64,000 nt of DNA from Bacteroides uniformis (lineage in GTDB: Bacteria > Bacteroidota > Bacteroidia > Bacteroidales > Bacteroidaceae). The translations under genes and the position numbers were made by a program. The notes under the pieces were generated by a model that was given only the letters and a program-made list of their open reading frames with translations, ran no database searches and had not been told where the DNA came from. Numbering within the stretch: the first letter of the stretch is position 1; every line of letters starts with the position of its first letter. This document shows, piece by piece, positions 46,169-55,332 of this stretch. Where the stretch lies: NCBI RefSeq assembly GCF_025147485.1, contig NZ_CP102263.1:3485501-3549500 (forward strand), in the 5' to 3' direction.

Positions 46169-47038
46169 TTAGATTGTTATTACCTTGTTGAAATTTATGG
46201 AACTTTTTTCTGGAACAATACAATTATCAGAGAATATCATATACTCTTGCCCTTTTCCAACTGTAGCCGCACTATAATTTAGAGAATATTCGTACATTCG
46301 GAATTTTAAATAAAGGTCAAGAATAAAATCTTCTTTATCATAAGTTACCACCCACTTTATATTTTCTAATCCTGCGATTGCATTATAAATATCTCTATGG
46401 TCTTGGTCATCATAATAATTCATATAGAGACCCTTACCTTTTTTGTAGTAAGGTGGATCAAAGTAAAACAAGGAATTATTTGGTAGATTACTCTGTAGAT
46501 TATGAATTAACTCTACTGCATCTAAATTATGCAATTCAATTTTGTCTTTATATAAAGCTATTAATTTAATACGTTTTTTCAAATCATCAGAATTATAACG
46601 AGCATCAATTAAATAATTCCCAGTTTGATTAAGCCCACCGATAACTCCCCCTTTTATAATGCCGGAACGATTTGTCCTATTTAAAAAGAAAGTCGAAAAT
46701 CCTAAAGATAATAGTTCGGCATTAGTTTTGTTTTTTTGAATTTCTCTTTGTTCATACCAAGTATCAATCGTGATAGGAGTATTTTCTATTAGCTGGCAGA
46801 ATTCATCTGTATAATTTAAAATAGAATACCAAAAAGCAAATAATGAGCGATCTTTATCATTTATAATAATTTGATTGGCAACCCCGTTAATTAACAAAGA
46901 AAGAGCTATGGAACCTCCGCCAACATAGGGTTCTATATAGGTTCCCCCTATTAAATTATTTGCAACAAATAATTCAGAAAAGAAAGAAGATATCTTTCCT
47001 TTTCCTCCAGGGTATCTAAGTGGCGAGTAACGCATCAT
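46169..47038 (-). CDS. D12-class N6-adenine DNA methyltransferase (Dam-like)
   Basis: 289 residues. 'LRYPGGKGKISSFF' at the N terminus, AdoMet motif 'YIEPYVGGGSIAL', 'FFLNRTNRSGI' and catalytic 'FYFDPPYY' are the D12/Dam set. The target-recognition part (about 60-170) cannot be read as a specific site. Starts 4 bp after the ParB-like gene. Distinctly AT-rich relative to the flanking phage genes. Two adjacent in-frame ATGs (47038, 47035). Could protect phage DNA from restriction, or act with the ParB-like partner. Confidence 0.92.
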   Translation of the reverse strand: MMRYSPLRYPGGKGKISSFFSELFVANNLIGGTYIEPYVGGGSIALSLLINGVANQIIINDKDRSLFAFWYSILNYTDEFCQLIENTPITIDTWYEQREIQKNKTNAELLSLGFSTFFLNRTNRSGIIKGGVIGGLNQTGNYLIDARYNSDDLKKRIKLIALYKDKIELHNLDAVELIHNLQSNLPNNSLFYFDPPYYKKGKGLYMNYYDDQDHRDIYNAIAGLENIKWVVTYDKEDFILDLYLKFRMYEYSLNYSAATVGKGQEYMIFSDNCIVPEKSSINFNKVITI

Positions 47039-47042
47039 ATAA

Positions 47043-48455
47043 TTATTCTGATTCTATTTGAGACCACAAAGTTACCATAAAATCCTGAATATTATCCCAA
47101 GTTGTTTGAATATCTATTGGCACAGGGGAAAGTTTGTTACTATGTACATAAGCATTCATTGTATCCACTCCCCAAATAGAATTACGTTCTTTGGTTAATA
47201 ATTTTACAGCTTTTAATATTGTTTCATCTGCAATTTTCTCTTTATATAAGTATTGACTAGCATCATTAACCTTCTGATACAAACTTCTTGAAGAATTGGA
47301 AGCCGAAATTTCTCCTTCTTTAAGTAATCCTTTTTTTTCAATGAAAGTATCTACACTTAATTCTAAAAAAACTCTCAAAGTGACAGCTGCACAATTAACA
47401 AAACTTCGAACATCTATTTTTTTCAATTCATCATAAATTTTATTTGCTTTTGGATTGGAAATCCTAATAATACAATTATTGGGTATAAGAGTTTTACGTT
47501 GGGTCGGAATAGACTTCTTTAAATGTCCCTTAGAATGCAAATCACTTCCCTCATTCTTTGCTGTATTATCTTCTTCTTCCAAATTAGGAATTTGTTCTAA
47601 TGGATTATCCAACCTCCAAACTTCTCCTATTGTCTTATTTTTATCAGGCAGTTTTTCTCCTAAGCCTTGAATATAATCTTTTCTTTGCTTGGCATTATAT
47701 ATAGAACTAACCTTAAAATCTTTATCAGACAAATCTAAAATAATTTGCCCTAAGGCCTTAGCTATTTCTTCTTCTTCAAGATTAGAACTTAATTTAGAAT
47801 TTATATACTTTAAACCCAAAATTTCCCGAACACTTTTATCTCCTAATAAACGAGCAAAATTTGTGAGTTTAATGTTTTCGGAAGCCCTCTTTACTTCTTC
47901 TTGTACGAAAGGAGATGTTCGTATGAAATCAATAGCTTGTATTTCTACAGACTTATTTTTTCCATGTTTTATATCAAATCTCTGTACTTGCTCTGGTTTC
48001 CACTCAACTATACCAACTCCATTCTGTTCTCCTGTATGTTCTAATCGAACCCATTTATCTGCCTCTTCTACATCATCATAAATATAGCACATTATTTTTC
48101 TAATCGGAGTTTCCATAAATCTTTCATGCAGCTTAAAAAAACGATTCTTTAATGAAGCATGTTTTTTAGAATCAATTAACTTAGGGTTAGCCATCAATTT
48201 TAATGCTGTGGTTCTTCTGTTTCCTTCCTTTACAAGAAATTTCTTGTTAGATTTCTTTGATGGCATAACATAAAATGGCTTGGGAGACAACCCATTCTCT
48301 AAAATATGTATCGCAATATAATAAATTTTGTCTCCTAATTTTGTTAGCATTATGTCTATAGCCTGCTTTTCATTCTCAACAGACTCAAAACGATCATTAT
48401 CTGGATTTATAATTAAATTAGAAATACTGATAGATTTGTATTTTTTGTTTGTCAT
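47043..48455 (-). CDS. ParB-like (ParB/Srx superfamily) protein linked to an adenine methyltransferase
   Basis: 470 residues from ATG 48455 (MTNKKYKSISISNL). The N-terminal ~120 residues are ParB-like: 'NLIINPDNDRFESVENE', 'IAIHILENGLSPKPFYVMPS' and 'FLVKEGNRRTTALKLM' (the GxRR box). The middle region is helical and charged; the C-terminal third ('CAAVTLRVFLELSVDTF', 'LLTKERNSIWGVDTMNAYVH') resembles a helical abortive/HEPN-like fold, but that is a weak impression. AT-rich like its partner. Its leader holds an inverted repeat. Confidence 0.75.
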   Translation of the reverse strand: MTNKKYKSISISNLIINPDNDRFESVENEKQAIDIMLTKLGDKIYYIAIHILENGLSPKPFYVMPSKKSNKKFLVKEGNRRTTALKLMANPKLIDSKKHASLKNRFFKLHERFMETPIRKIMCYIYDDVEEADKWVRLEHTGEQNGVGIVEWKPEQVQRFDIKHGKNKSVEIQAIDFIRTSPFVQEEVKRASENIKLTNFARLLGDKSVREILGLKYINSKLSSNLEEEEIAKALGQIILDLSDKDFKVSSIYNAKQRKDYIQGLGEKLPDKNKTIGEVWRLDNPLEQIPNLEEEDNTAKNEGSDLHSKGHLKKSIPTQRKTLIPNNCIIRISNPKANKIYDELKKIDVRSFVNCAAVTLRVFLELSVDTFIEKKGLLKEGEISASNSSRSLYQKVNDASQYLYKEKIADETILKAVKLLTKERNSIWGVDTMNAYVHSNKLSPVPIDIQTTWDNIQDFMVTLWSQIESE

Positions 48456-48468
48456 AATATTAAATGGC

Positions 48469-48547
48469 GAATCCTTCACTATAGTGCGCCTACAGGAATG
48501 AATAAACCTGAACCCAATCTTATGGGTTACACTATGGAAAAGGATTC
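48469..48547 (-). other. Long hairpin leader of the ParB-like/methyltransferase pair
   Basis: GAATCCTTCACTATAGTG (48469-48486) faces CACTATGGAAAAGGATTC (48530-48547) as an imperfect inverted repeat (outer GAATCC/GGATTC and inner CACTATAGTG pairing), with a nested AACCCA/TGGGTT hairpin (about 48511-48528). It sits between promoter and start codon. Confidence 0.6.
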
Positions 48548-48570
48548 ATTTAATTCATTTTTTGGCGTTG

Positions 48571-48601
48571 CTAAAATAGTGATTTTATCAAACTTAACAA
48601 A
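48571..48601 (-). promoter_or_regulatory. Candidate promoter of the ParB-like/methyltransferase pair
   Basis: Minus strand TTTG (48601-48598), 19 bases, TATTTTAG (48578-48571), a variant of TAnnTTTG. Confidence 0.45.
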
Positions 48602-48699
48602 ATAAAAAAACTTTTTATTCTAAATTTAATTCATGATTATTTGAATAATGAAATAAAAAAGGCTTCCAACCCGTGGAAGCCCCTCTGTCATTAAAAACC

Positions 48700-49128
48700 T
48701 TACGGCCTCGCGATAGACCGAGAAGTATCTTTCATTATGTCGCCAAGCTCAGATAGAGCTAAAGATAGAGTATTCAGTTCATCAGCGGTGAAGTTGGCTG
48801 GTTTGCCGTTTACCGCACTTCCGTTAATCCGTTGATATAGCCATTGGCGTGTTCTGCCAAAATAGTGCTGGGCAATATACGACATAGAAGCGAAAGGCAA
48901 TACTTTTTCTAAGGTCTGCCTGATTTCTACTGTTTTCACAATGGCTTGGGCTTCATTGATTGATTGCCTGGCACCATCTTGGAATGCTTGCGCAAACGCT
49001 TTTTTATCCTCCGGTGAAAGCGTCTGCAGAAAAGCCCTGAAACGTTTTTTATGGTCGGCCAATTCCTCCGGAGTATTGCATTTTACATATTCCGACTTCC
49101 ATTTTCCCAATTCTTTCTGTACGTCCAT
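48700..49128 (-). CDS. Phage accessory protein (DUF5053-like)
   Basis: 142 residues, helical. N-terminal half 'ELGKWKSEYVKCNTPEELADHKKRFRAFL' (read in parts), C-terminal half contains 'SYIAQHYFGRTRQWLYQRIN', which reads like a DNA-binding helix-turn-helix, and an acidic tail. I recall this type as DUF5053 from Bacteroides phages; function unknown. GC content matches the tail genes rather than the AT-rich pair. Confidence 0.75.
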   Translation of the reverse strand: MDVQKELGKWKSEYVKCNTPEELADHKKRFRAFLQTLSPEDKKAFAQAFQDGARQSINEAQAIVKTVEIRQTLEKVLPFASMSYIAQHYFGRTRQWLYQRINGSAVNGKPANFTADELNTLSLALSELGDIMKDTSRSIARP

Positions 49129-49166
49129 AAGCCTAAAAATTATATGTTAGAGAAAAAGTAGCCCCC

Positions 49167-49361
49167 TCAAGGAGGGCTACCGTTTTCATTCAGCTTGTCT
49201 TGTGCATCATTCAAGTCATCGAGACAATCATTGATGCCTTCCTCAAGCTCCTCATCGGAAATCCAATCAGTATTCTGAATGTCATCCCAATAGAGGGAAA
49301 AGAAGCTGAGGTCTTTTTTCGCAGCTTCAATCCGAGCCTTTAGCTCTTCTTCTTCAGTCAT
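49167..49361 (-). CDS. Small acidic helical phage protein
   Basis: 64 residues from ATG 49361 (MTEEEELKARIEAAKKDL), a coiled-coil-like acidic peptide. An ATG six codons upstream (49379) is open, but the promoter element at 49390-49397 would start transcription at about 49383, leaving no leader, so the internal ATG is preferred. Unknown function. Confidence 0.6.
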   Translation of the reverse strand: MTEEEELKARIEAAKKDLSFFSLYWDDIQNTDWISDEELEEGINDCLDDLNDAQDKLNENGSPP

Positions 49362-49389
49362 AAAAAGATCGCGATACATTATGACACTG

Positions 49390-49397
49390 CAAATATA
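49390..49397 (-). promoter_or_regulatory. -7 promoter element of the small acidic gene
   Basis: Minus strand TATATTTG (TAnnTTTG). Confidence 0.5.
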
Positions 49398-49466
49398 ATA
49401 ACCTTTTGGTAATTACGCAAGGGAAAAAGGAGTTATTTTTGAGAGGCAGATGTCTTTTTAACATTA

Positions 49467-51242
49467 TTATTCTATCCGGTAAAAAGTCCCCTTCAGTACC
49501 TTGCTTAATCCATCAACATCTATTTCCGTCTCAATCTTCTCGCACAAATACTGCTTGTTGCCTATAAGAAACACCTTATTCACATCTGGCAGCTTATTGG
49601 CTTGGAACTGGATTGTGTAAGGGATATTGGAGTGAAACAGACTGAGTGTCGACAACCGATGTCCGACACTGTCCGGACAAACATCGTTCAAGCTTAGGGA
49701 ATACGGAAGGAAGTCCGTGAGCTGTGCTTCGGTCTTCTGCTGGTAGTCCGTAAAAGGATAGGCATAATCATAGGCATGTGTCTGACCGCTGTAAGTTACG
49801 TTCTGCCGGTTGAACTTGCCGGTATTGACAGCCACTTCCATGTGCCCGTTTTTTTCCTGCTTCTCCTTCAGCTCCACGTCACCGTTTATGGCTTCCTGGA
49901 CATTGAAGCGCTCCTGCTTGGCAACAGTAGCCTGGTAGCCCACCGCGGGTATGTTCAATACCATGGAGGTGTACGGACGGGACAAATCGTAATCAGCTAC
50001 AGAGCCATACACGCCGACATTGAACTGAATAATTTTAGCCGGGACGATTCCGAGTGAGGTCTCTACATCGGACGATTCCGGGTCACGGATTAAATCCGCA
50101 TACAAATTGACTTCACGCAGCGTATTCTTATCATTTTCATTGTAGTTGATATAATACCGTTTGCCAACAATAAAGATTGTACTTTTCTTGTCACTGTCAC
50201 CCATTCCATTGTATGCGGCCAGCATTGCATCGTAAGAATCATATTCTTGTTTGTATGCAGCCTCTATGATGTCCCTTTCAATTCGCAGATAGCCGTCATC
50301 CGTATGGGAAGGCAGATTGTAGCCCACATTGCCAGTGCTCAAGTCTTTCTCATTCTTTTCATCTTCAATATCCACAGTGAACTCCCGTAGCAGGGAAGAT
50401 GCAGGAATTATCTCCTTTCCGGATTCTGTAAAATAATCGTTAAGCCCTACGAGACTCACCACTTTGGTGCGTTCGTTGACCACCGTAACCGCACAAAGGA
50501 ATTTCTCCAGTTCATCAAAGAATTCGGAAACAGTCCAGTGCGGCAATGCGGCGGCCACCCGGTTGCTGCTTACCGCGCTGCATACATAAACGTTCCGCAA
50601 GAAATTGTTATCAAAGAAGGAGGTATCGAACGTATAGCCAAAATACTCCACTATTCTCTTGATGACTGTCAAAAGGTATGGTTGTACACATCGACGGCCA
50701 TAATAGGGGCAAAGGGTAAAATTGTTCGTGCCGAACTCATAGATTGCATCGTTCTGAAGATTCTCCCATTTGGCTTCCTGATAGAACACCGGCAACCATA
50801 CAGCTTCAATGTCGTCCACCGAACCGTAGTAGTTCACCATATTGGCAGGTGGCTGGAAACGGTTCTGATTGTTGTTCGGCCAACTGATTGTACCTAAATC
50901 AAGTTCGTCAATATACAGATCATCATTCGTCAGCAGATTAAATTCCGCATTACCCGATACGAGCTGTACCTTAACCAGTGCATCTTCTACTGAGAGTAAA
51001 ACCGCACTGCCGTAAAGCAGGCATCTGGCGTCAACGATGAGTGTGGCCGGAAGGATAGTCTTTTTTTTCGTCACATCCAGTCTGTTCACGTGCTTGAATA
51101 TGGCATGATTGGCAGGCATGGGGAGTTCTATGTCCAAGGAGTAATTGGAACTGCGGGTGAAATACGGATTCTCGGAGGTGAACGTAATGTTGAACCCTTC
51201 AGGAAGGGCGGCCAATTGCCCGTCAATGTATAATTCTGTCAT
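49467..51242 (-). CDS. Large phage tail/baseplate protein, probable tail hub
   Basis: 591 residues. Starts 'MTELYIDGQLAALPEGFNIT', then mixed alpha/beta sequence with many aromatic residues, no signal peptide. It follows the tape measure gene directly (4-bp overlap), the place of distal-tail or hub (Dit/Tal-like) proteins in siphophages. The assignment rests on position and size; I recognise no catalytic motif. Confidence 0.7.
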   Translation of the reverse strand: MTELYIDGQLAALPEGFNITFTSENPYFTRSSNYSLDIELPMPANHAIFKHVNRLDVTKKKTILPATLIVDARCLLYGSAVLLSVEDALVKVQLVSGNAEFNLLTNDDLYIDELDLGTISWPNNNQNRFQPPANMVNYYGSVDDIEAVWLPVFYQEAKWENLQNDAIYEFGTNNFTLCPYYGRRCVQPYLLTVIKRIVEYFGYTFDTSFFDNNFLRNVYVCSAVSSNRVAAALPHWTVSEFFDELEKFLCAVTVVNERTKVVSLVGLNDYFTESGKEIIPASSLLREFTVDIEDEKNEKDLSTGNVGYNLPSHTDDGYLRIERDIIEAAYKQEYDSYDAMLAAYNGMGDSDKKSTIFIVGKRYYINYNENDKNTLREVNLYADLIRDPESSDVETSLGIVPAKIIQFNVGVYGSVADYDLSRPYTSMVLNIPAVGYQATVAKQERFNVQEAINGDVELKEKQEKNGHMEVAVNTGKFNRQNVTYSGQTHAYDYAYPFTDYQQKTEAQLTDFLPYSLSLNDVCPDSVGHRLSTLSLFHSNIPYTIQFQANKLPDVNKVFLIGNKQYLCEKIETEIDVDGLSKVLKGTFYRIE

Positions 51243-54200
51243 TGCTTGTTGCGTGATTTATTGTTGTTCAACTTCTGATATTCTTTTTGTGCCTGGTTGA
51301 TACCCCGTTTGCCGGTAACATAAGTTTCCGCTACCAAAGGGGCATCCAGCCTGTTTTTAAGCTTCCGCAATACGCGGGTACATTCTATCAGCATCGCCAC
51401 CATAGCCGGGTCATTGGTCGTCGTTGTGGCGCTGGCAGCAGGTGCCTTGGCTGGTACGGTACGTGTACTCTTTCCGGAACCTGCTACAGCCGCTATGTCT
51501 TCAGCTGTCAGATTACCAACATTACCGCTACGCTGTGCCACGTCAATGGCGTCGAATATCGGTCGCAGATTCGGGTTGGCCACAGCAAAACGGTTGGCGA
51601 CAAATTCATTGGAATGTACAATACCTTGCGGCTGATTCCAGTCACCGGACGGAGTAAAGCCGCCGGTGTAGAAATTGGAGATAAGCCCTTTGGCTGTCTC
51701 AAATGCGGCAGTTATCAGAGCAATCTCTCCGGCAGCTTTAGCTACACCTACGAAGCCGAGTGAACCTATATTCTTGATGGTGCGTTCGGTAACGGCCATA
51801 ATCATCATACGTTCCAACGCATCAAGCGACATAGTAAGAATATTCTTCAGGAAGTCCTTGAGAGACACCTCGGAGTCCGTGAAGAATTGCGCCATGGTCT
51901 CTCCGAAGCCTTTCGCCAGGTCAGACAGTATGTCAAACTTCTCACGTTCAATCCGTTTTTCTTCTTCAGCATCTTTTTGGGCATCCTTCAGATTACGTTT
52001 ACGCATCTGTTCACGTACCTGGTTTTTCTTCTCCTCACTGATTGCCGCGTCATTGAGAACCTTATGGTAATATACATCTTGCAGTCTGCGCAGCTCATTG
52101 AAATACTCCTCCTCGGAAGTCCTGTTTTCATAATGATACATGGCGGCAGCTTCCACCTGCATTTGGTACTCTTTGTCCAAACGGGAAAACGTCTCTTCTG
52201 CCTGCTCCTTACGGCGTTTCTCTTCATCCTTGGCAGACTGTTCATCAAGCCTGCGCAATTCATCACGCGCCTTTATTTCCGCATCAAGTATTTGGTCATT
52301 GATACGTTGAATCTCTGAAGGCTCAAGCCCCTTGACCTTCAGCTTATCGTTGAGCAGTTGTATTTCTGCATCCCGCATCTGCTTGTTGTATTCTTCCTGG
52401 GTCATCTTATCGTCAGCGAGGTACTTCCGTTTGATGTCAGCGATACGTCGGTAGTAGTCGGCTTCAGCTTGGGCGAACTTGTCTTTGGAAGTGTTGTTTT
52501 TATCGCAGGTACAAGGTTTGTTTCCACATATCGGACATTTTCCACCGTCATTGCCTCCGGTGGGATTGTTTTTAGGAGTGTTCGGATTCAATGCTTTCCA
52601 TTTTTCTTGTACCAGTTTCTTATAACGTGCAGTTAAAGATTCAACAATCTCTTCTTCTTGGGAAATCTTGTTGCGAACATCCTCGCGAGCCATCGACCCC
52701 ATCGGTGAATTGTCACTCAATGCCGGGGATTTTTGAAGGCGCATCAGGTTGATCCGGTGCTTATCCAGTTCGTCGGCAGCCTCTTTTAATTCGATATTGG
52801 TTGCTAATACGGCATTATATCGGTCAAGTGCCTCTGTGTTTTCATTGATGATTTTGCCCTCTTTATCAATCTCTGCATTATAATCCGGAATAATAGCCTG
52901 CAATTGTACAATTGCCTTTTTACGTTCAAAATTGGAAAGATTATTATTGTGTATTTTGGTGGTCAACTGTTCAATCAGTGATGATTGACGCGCATATTCA
53001 TCATTTGATTTTTCTGTAATTTTCTCATTGACTTTATTTAGGTCGTAATAAGCTTTGGTGCGTTGTGTCAGTTTGTAGGATGCGGTAGCTGCTGCAAGAA
53101 CTAATGTAACCAGTAAGCCAATCGGATTGCTGGACATAATAGTCCAAGCTGCTTTCAGCGATTTGGCAGCCAAATCAACGCGCCCGTGTAAAACCTGCAC
53201 GGCAGCGGCATATAAATAAGTGGCGGTACGTAGTGATTTAAGTAAAACAGAATGTCCTTGCATGAGCATTGATAATTTACGCAAGTTTCCAAATGATGTC
53301 ACTGTATAACCAGACAATGTATTCATTGATGCGGCATAAGCCAAATTGAGAACTGTCGCAATTTTGGTAAGTGAATTCCAAATAGAATACCATGCTGTAA
53401 TTATCTTCAGCCGGGTAGCATATACAAGCAATATCGTACTAAGCCACAATACAGTACCACCCCATTTTTTGCACCAGTCAATCAATCCCGGCAAATACTT
53501 GAGCACATTGGTCAGCATATTCGTACTCACCGTCAGAGCCGGATTCAGTTTCTCTCCCAAATCAATGGCTGCCAGCTTCATCTTATTGCGTGCCTGCTCC
53601 AGTTTGGCCTGTGCAGTATCACTGTTTATGGCCGCCTGCTCATACGCCACATTGGTACCGGTGACGGCAGCGGTGAAGTCTTTCACCATCTCCGTGTTCT
53701 GAAGGATTACGGATGCGGTATTGTAGCCTTCCTCCCCGAACATCTTCTTGATGGCGCCTGCATCCATATTCTTGTTCTTCAGATTCTCCAGTGCCTTATC
53801 CAACCCGACGATTTTAGGGTTGGTCTCGTCCGCTCCGGTCTGAAGAACCAGAAAGAATTTCTTCAATCCCGTTCCGGCCACTTCATCCTTTATACCCCGA
53901 TAGGCAAGCGTTTCAATCAATGCGACCGTCTGTTCAATGGGAACATTGGCCGAAGCCGCTGCGGTACCTGCATTCCGGATAGCCTTTGCCTGGCTTGCGA
54001 TATTGGCGGAACCTGCCTGGGAGCCGGCAGCCAATACGTTGGTAAACCGTCCTGCCTGGTCTGCTGCCGCCCCATATTGGTTGAGTGATAAGGTAAGTGA
54101 ATCAACCGCTTCGTTCAGGGTAATGTCCTTGGCTGCCGCCTGCAACCGCATGGCTTCCTCCGTAACAGCCTTGAGCGCTTCCTTGTCACCAAGCAGTTCC

Positions 54201-54739
54201 GGCTTGGCCGAACCGACCAGCATGAACGCATCCAGGATTTCGGCTGCCGACTGGCGGACACGCAAGCCCTCTTTTGTCATGGTGGTGGAAAGCGTCTTGG
54301 CCTGCCCGGTCAACCAGGCAATGCTGTCATCATCAAGTCCGGTCAAGGCTTTCAGCCCGGCCTGGGACTCCTCCAACTTGTTGCGTTCGTCTCTGATGGC
54401 GCGCAAGGCAAGGGTAAAACCGGTAAGGAAACCTATTACGGACAAGATAACTCCACCGAAACGGTTGAACCAGTCTACCATACTGCCAATACTGACAGTC
54501 GCTTTCTTGGTTTCGGTGGTGATGCCTTTTATCTCCTGGCGATGCTGTTTTAAAATCCCCTGAAGATGCTGTATCTTCGCCATGGTGCGGTTGTATTCCT
54601 CAGAGCCGCGTGTCATTTCCTTAATGTCACGCTGTAGGCGTTTCATCTCCAAATCAATGGAATTGATGTCATTCTTAATTTCCTTGCCATCGATGTACAA
54701 GTAGACACCTCTTTTGACAGTCTTGTCACTTTTTGCCAT
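51239..54739 (-). CDS. Phage tail tape measure protein
   Basis: 1166 residues from ATG 54739; TTG four codons upstream is also open. N-terminal charged coiled coil ('EMKRLQRDIKEMTRGSEEYN'), a TP901-type core ('ALKALTGLDDDSIAWLTGQA' region; 'SAEILDAFMLVGSAKPELLG'; 'NAGTAAASANVPIEQTVALIETLAYRG' in parts), two or three hydrophobic segments (about 95-115, 420-445, 530-560) and a long coiled coil (about 745-960). Contains an internal Cys-rich 'CPICGNKPCTCD' (about 720) in the linker, which looks like a small zinc ribbon. Sets tail length: about 1170 residues suggests a tail near 170 nm. Confidence 0.9.
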   Translation of the reverse strand: MAKSDKTVKRGVYLYIDGKEIKNDINSIDLEMKRLQRDIKEMTRGSEEYNRTMAKIQHLQGILKQHRQEIKGITTETKKATVSIGSMVDWFNRFGGVILSVIGFLTGFTLALRAIRDERNKLEESQAGLKALTGLDDDSIAWLTGQAKTLSTTMTKEGLRVRQSAAEILDAFMLVGSAKPELLGDKEALKAVTEEAMRLQAAAKDITLNEAVDSLTLSLNQYGAAADQAGRFTNVLAAGSQAGSANIASQAKAIRNAGTAAASANVPIEQTVALIETLAYRGIKDEVAGTGLKKFFLVLQTGADETNPKIVGLDKALENLKNKNMDAGAIKKMFGEEGYNTASVILQNTEMVKDFTAAVTGTNVAYEQAAINSDTAQAKLEQARNKMKLAAIDLGEKLNPALTVSTNMLTNVLKYLPGLIDWCKKWGGTVLWLSTILLVYATRLKIITAWYSIWNSLTKIATVLNLAYAASMNTLSGYTVTSFGNLRKLSMLMQGHSVLLKSLRTATYLYAAAVQVLHGRVDLAAKSLKAAWTIMSSNPIGLLVTLVLAAATASYKLTQRTKAYYDLNKVNEKITEKSNDEYARQSSLIEQLTTKIHNNNLSNFERKKAIVQLQAIIPDYNAEIDKEGKIINENTEALDRYNAVLATNIELKEAADELDKHRINLMRLQKSPALSDNSPMGSMAREDVRNKISQEEEIVESLTARYKKLVQEKWKALNPNTPKNNPTGGNDGGKCPICGNKPCTCDKNNTSKDKFAQAEADYYRRIADIKRKYLADDKMTQEEYNKQMRDAEIQLLNDKLKVKGLEPSEIQRINDQILDAEIKARDELRRLDEQSAKDEEKRRKEQAEETFSRLDKEYQMQVEAAAMYHYENRTSEEEYFNELRRLQDVYYHKVLNDAAISEEKKNQVREQMRKRNLKDAQKDAEEEKRIEREKFDILSDLAKGFGETMAQFFTDSEVSLKDFLKNILTMSLDALERMMIMAVTERTIKNIGSLGFVGVAKAAGEIALITAAFETAKGLISNFYTGGFTPSGDWNQPQGIVHSNEFVANRFAVANPNLRPIFDAIDVAQRSGNVGNLTAEDIAAVAGSGKSTRTVPAKAPAASATTTTNDPAMVAMLIECTRVLRKLKNRLDAPLVAETYVTGKRGINQAQKEYQKLNNNKSRNKQ

Positions 54740-55268
54740 AACGTTTTTCAATTGTTATTTTATCAAACTTCTGAAGCACATTCTTGAGTGCCTGGTCACC
54801 GTAATACTCTCCGGATAAATCTGCCAGTGATTCGATGTTATCCACAATGGGAGGGTCTAACCAGGGTAGGGGACTTCGCCGGATAACGGCATAGTGTTCA
54901 TCAACGGTACGCATGCGCCGGATACGATATTCAGAAACACGTAAAGAACGCAGTTCCTGACGTTTCTTCTTATCGCTCCATGCCGAATGTCCCTTCATTA
55001 TAATTCCGTTCTTGACGATATATCCACGCCCGGCGCCATACTCCCGGTACGCACCATACCGGGCAAAGCGGAAACCCAGACCGACATAAGCCGGTCCACC
55101 TTCACGGTCTTTCAGCCAACGGGATTGCAGTTCCCTACGCAATCTGCCGGTTGCGTGTGTCCGTTGTAGAATATTTACGGAGGTATTCCTGACTTTCCAC
55201 GTCCAGTTCTCAACTCCTCGATTGAATTTCTCGGAGGTCATTAAACTCTTTTCTTCAGTTATTGCCAT
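54726..55268 (-). CDS. HK97-gp10-like head-tail/neck protein (tentative)
   Basis: 180 residues from ATG 55268. 'GRLRRELQSRWLKD' and 'RFARYGAYREYGAGRGYIV' resemble the HK97 gp10 family, which closes the neck between head and tail. An internal ATG (55241) has AAGAAAAGAG upstream and may be the true start, because 55268 immediately follows a terminator T tract with no ribosome binding site. Overlaps the tape measure start by 14 bp. Confidence 0.6.
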   Translation of the reverse strand: MAITEEKSLMTSEKFNRGVENWTWKVRNTSVNILQRTHATGRLRRELQSRWLKDREGGPAYVGLGFRFARYGAYREYGAGRGYIVKNGIIMKGHSAWSDKKKRQELRSLRVSEYRIRRMRTVDEHYAVIRRSPLPWLDPPIVDNIESLADLSGEYYGDQALKNVLQKFDKITIEKRYGKK

Positions 55269-55305
55269 AAAAAAGCCTTTAGTTCCGGACACAAAACTAA
55301 AGGCT
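55268..55305 (-). terminator. Intrinsic terminator after the endolysin gene
   Basis: Minus strand AGCCTTTAGTT (55305-55295) pairs perfectly with AACTAAAGGCT (55284-55274), 10-base loop, then T6 ending at the next gene's start codon. Confidence 0.8.
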
Positions 55306-55332
55306 GAAAAGAGTGGAAAAAAGGACAAGAAT

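Noticed and set aside
45912..46223. 103-codon minus-strand frame over the phage leader
   Set aside because: It overlaps the promoter, terminator and the methyltransferase 3' end, and has low-complexity Phe/Cys content.
48469..48547. Retron-like msr/msd locus suggested by the leader hairpin
   Set aside because: No reverse transcriptase gene is near, and the hairpin fits an ordinary leader structure.
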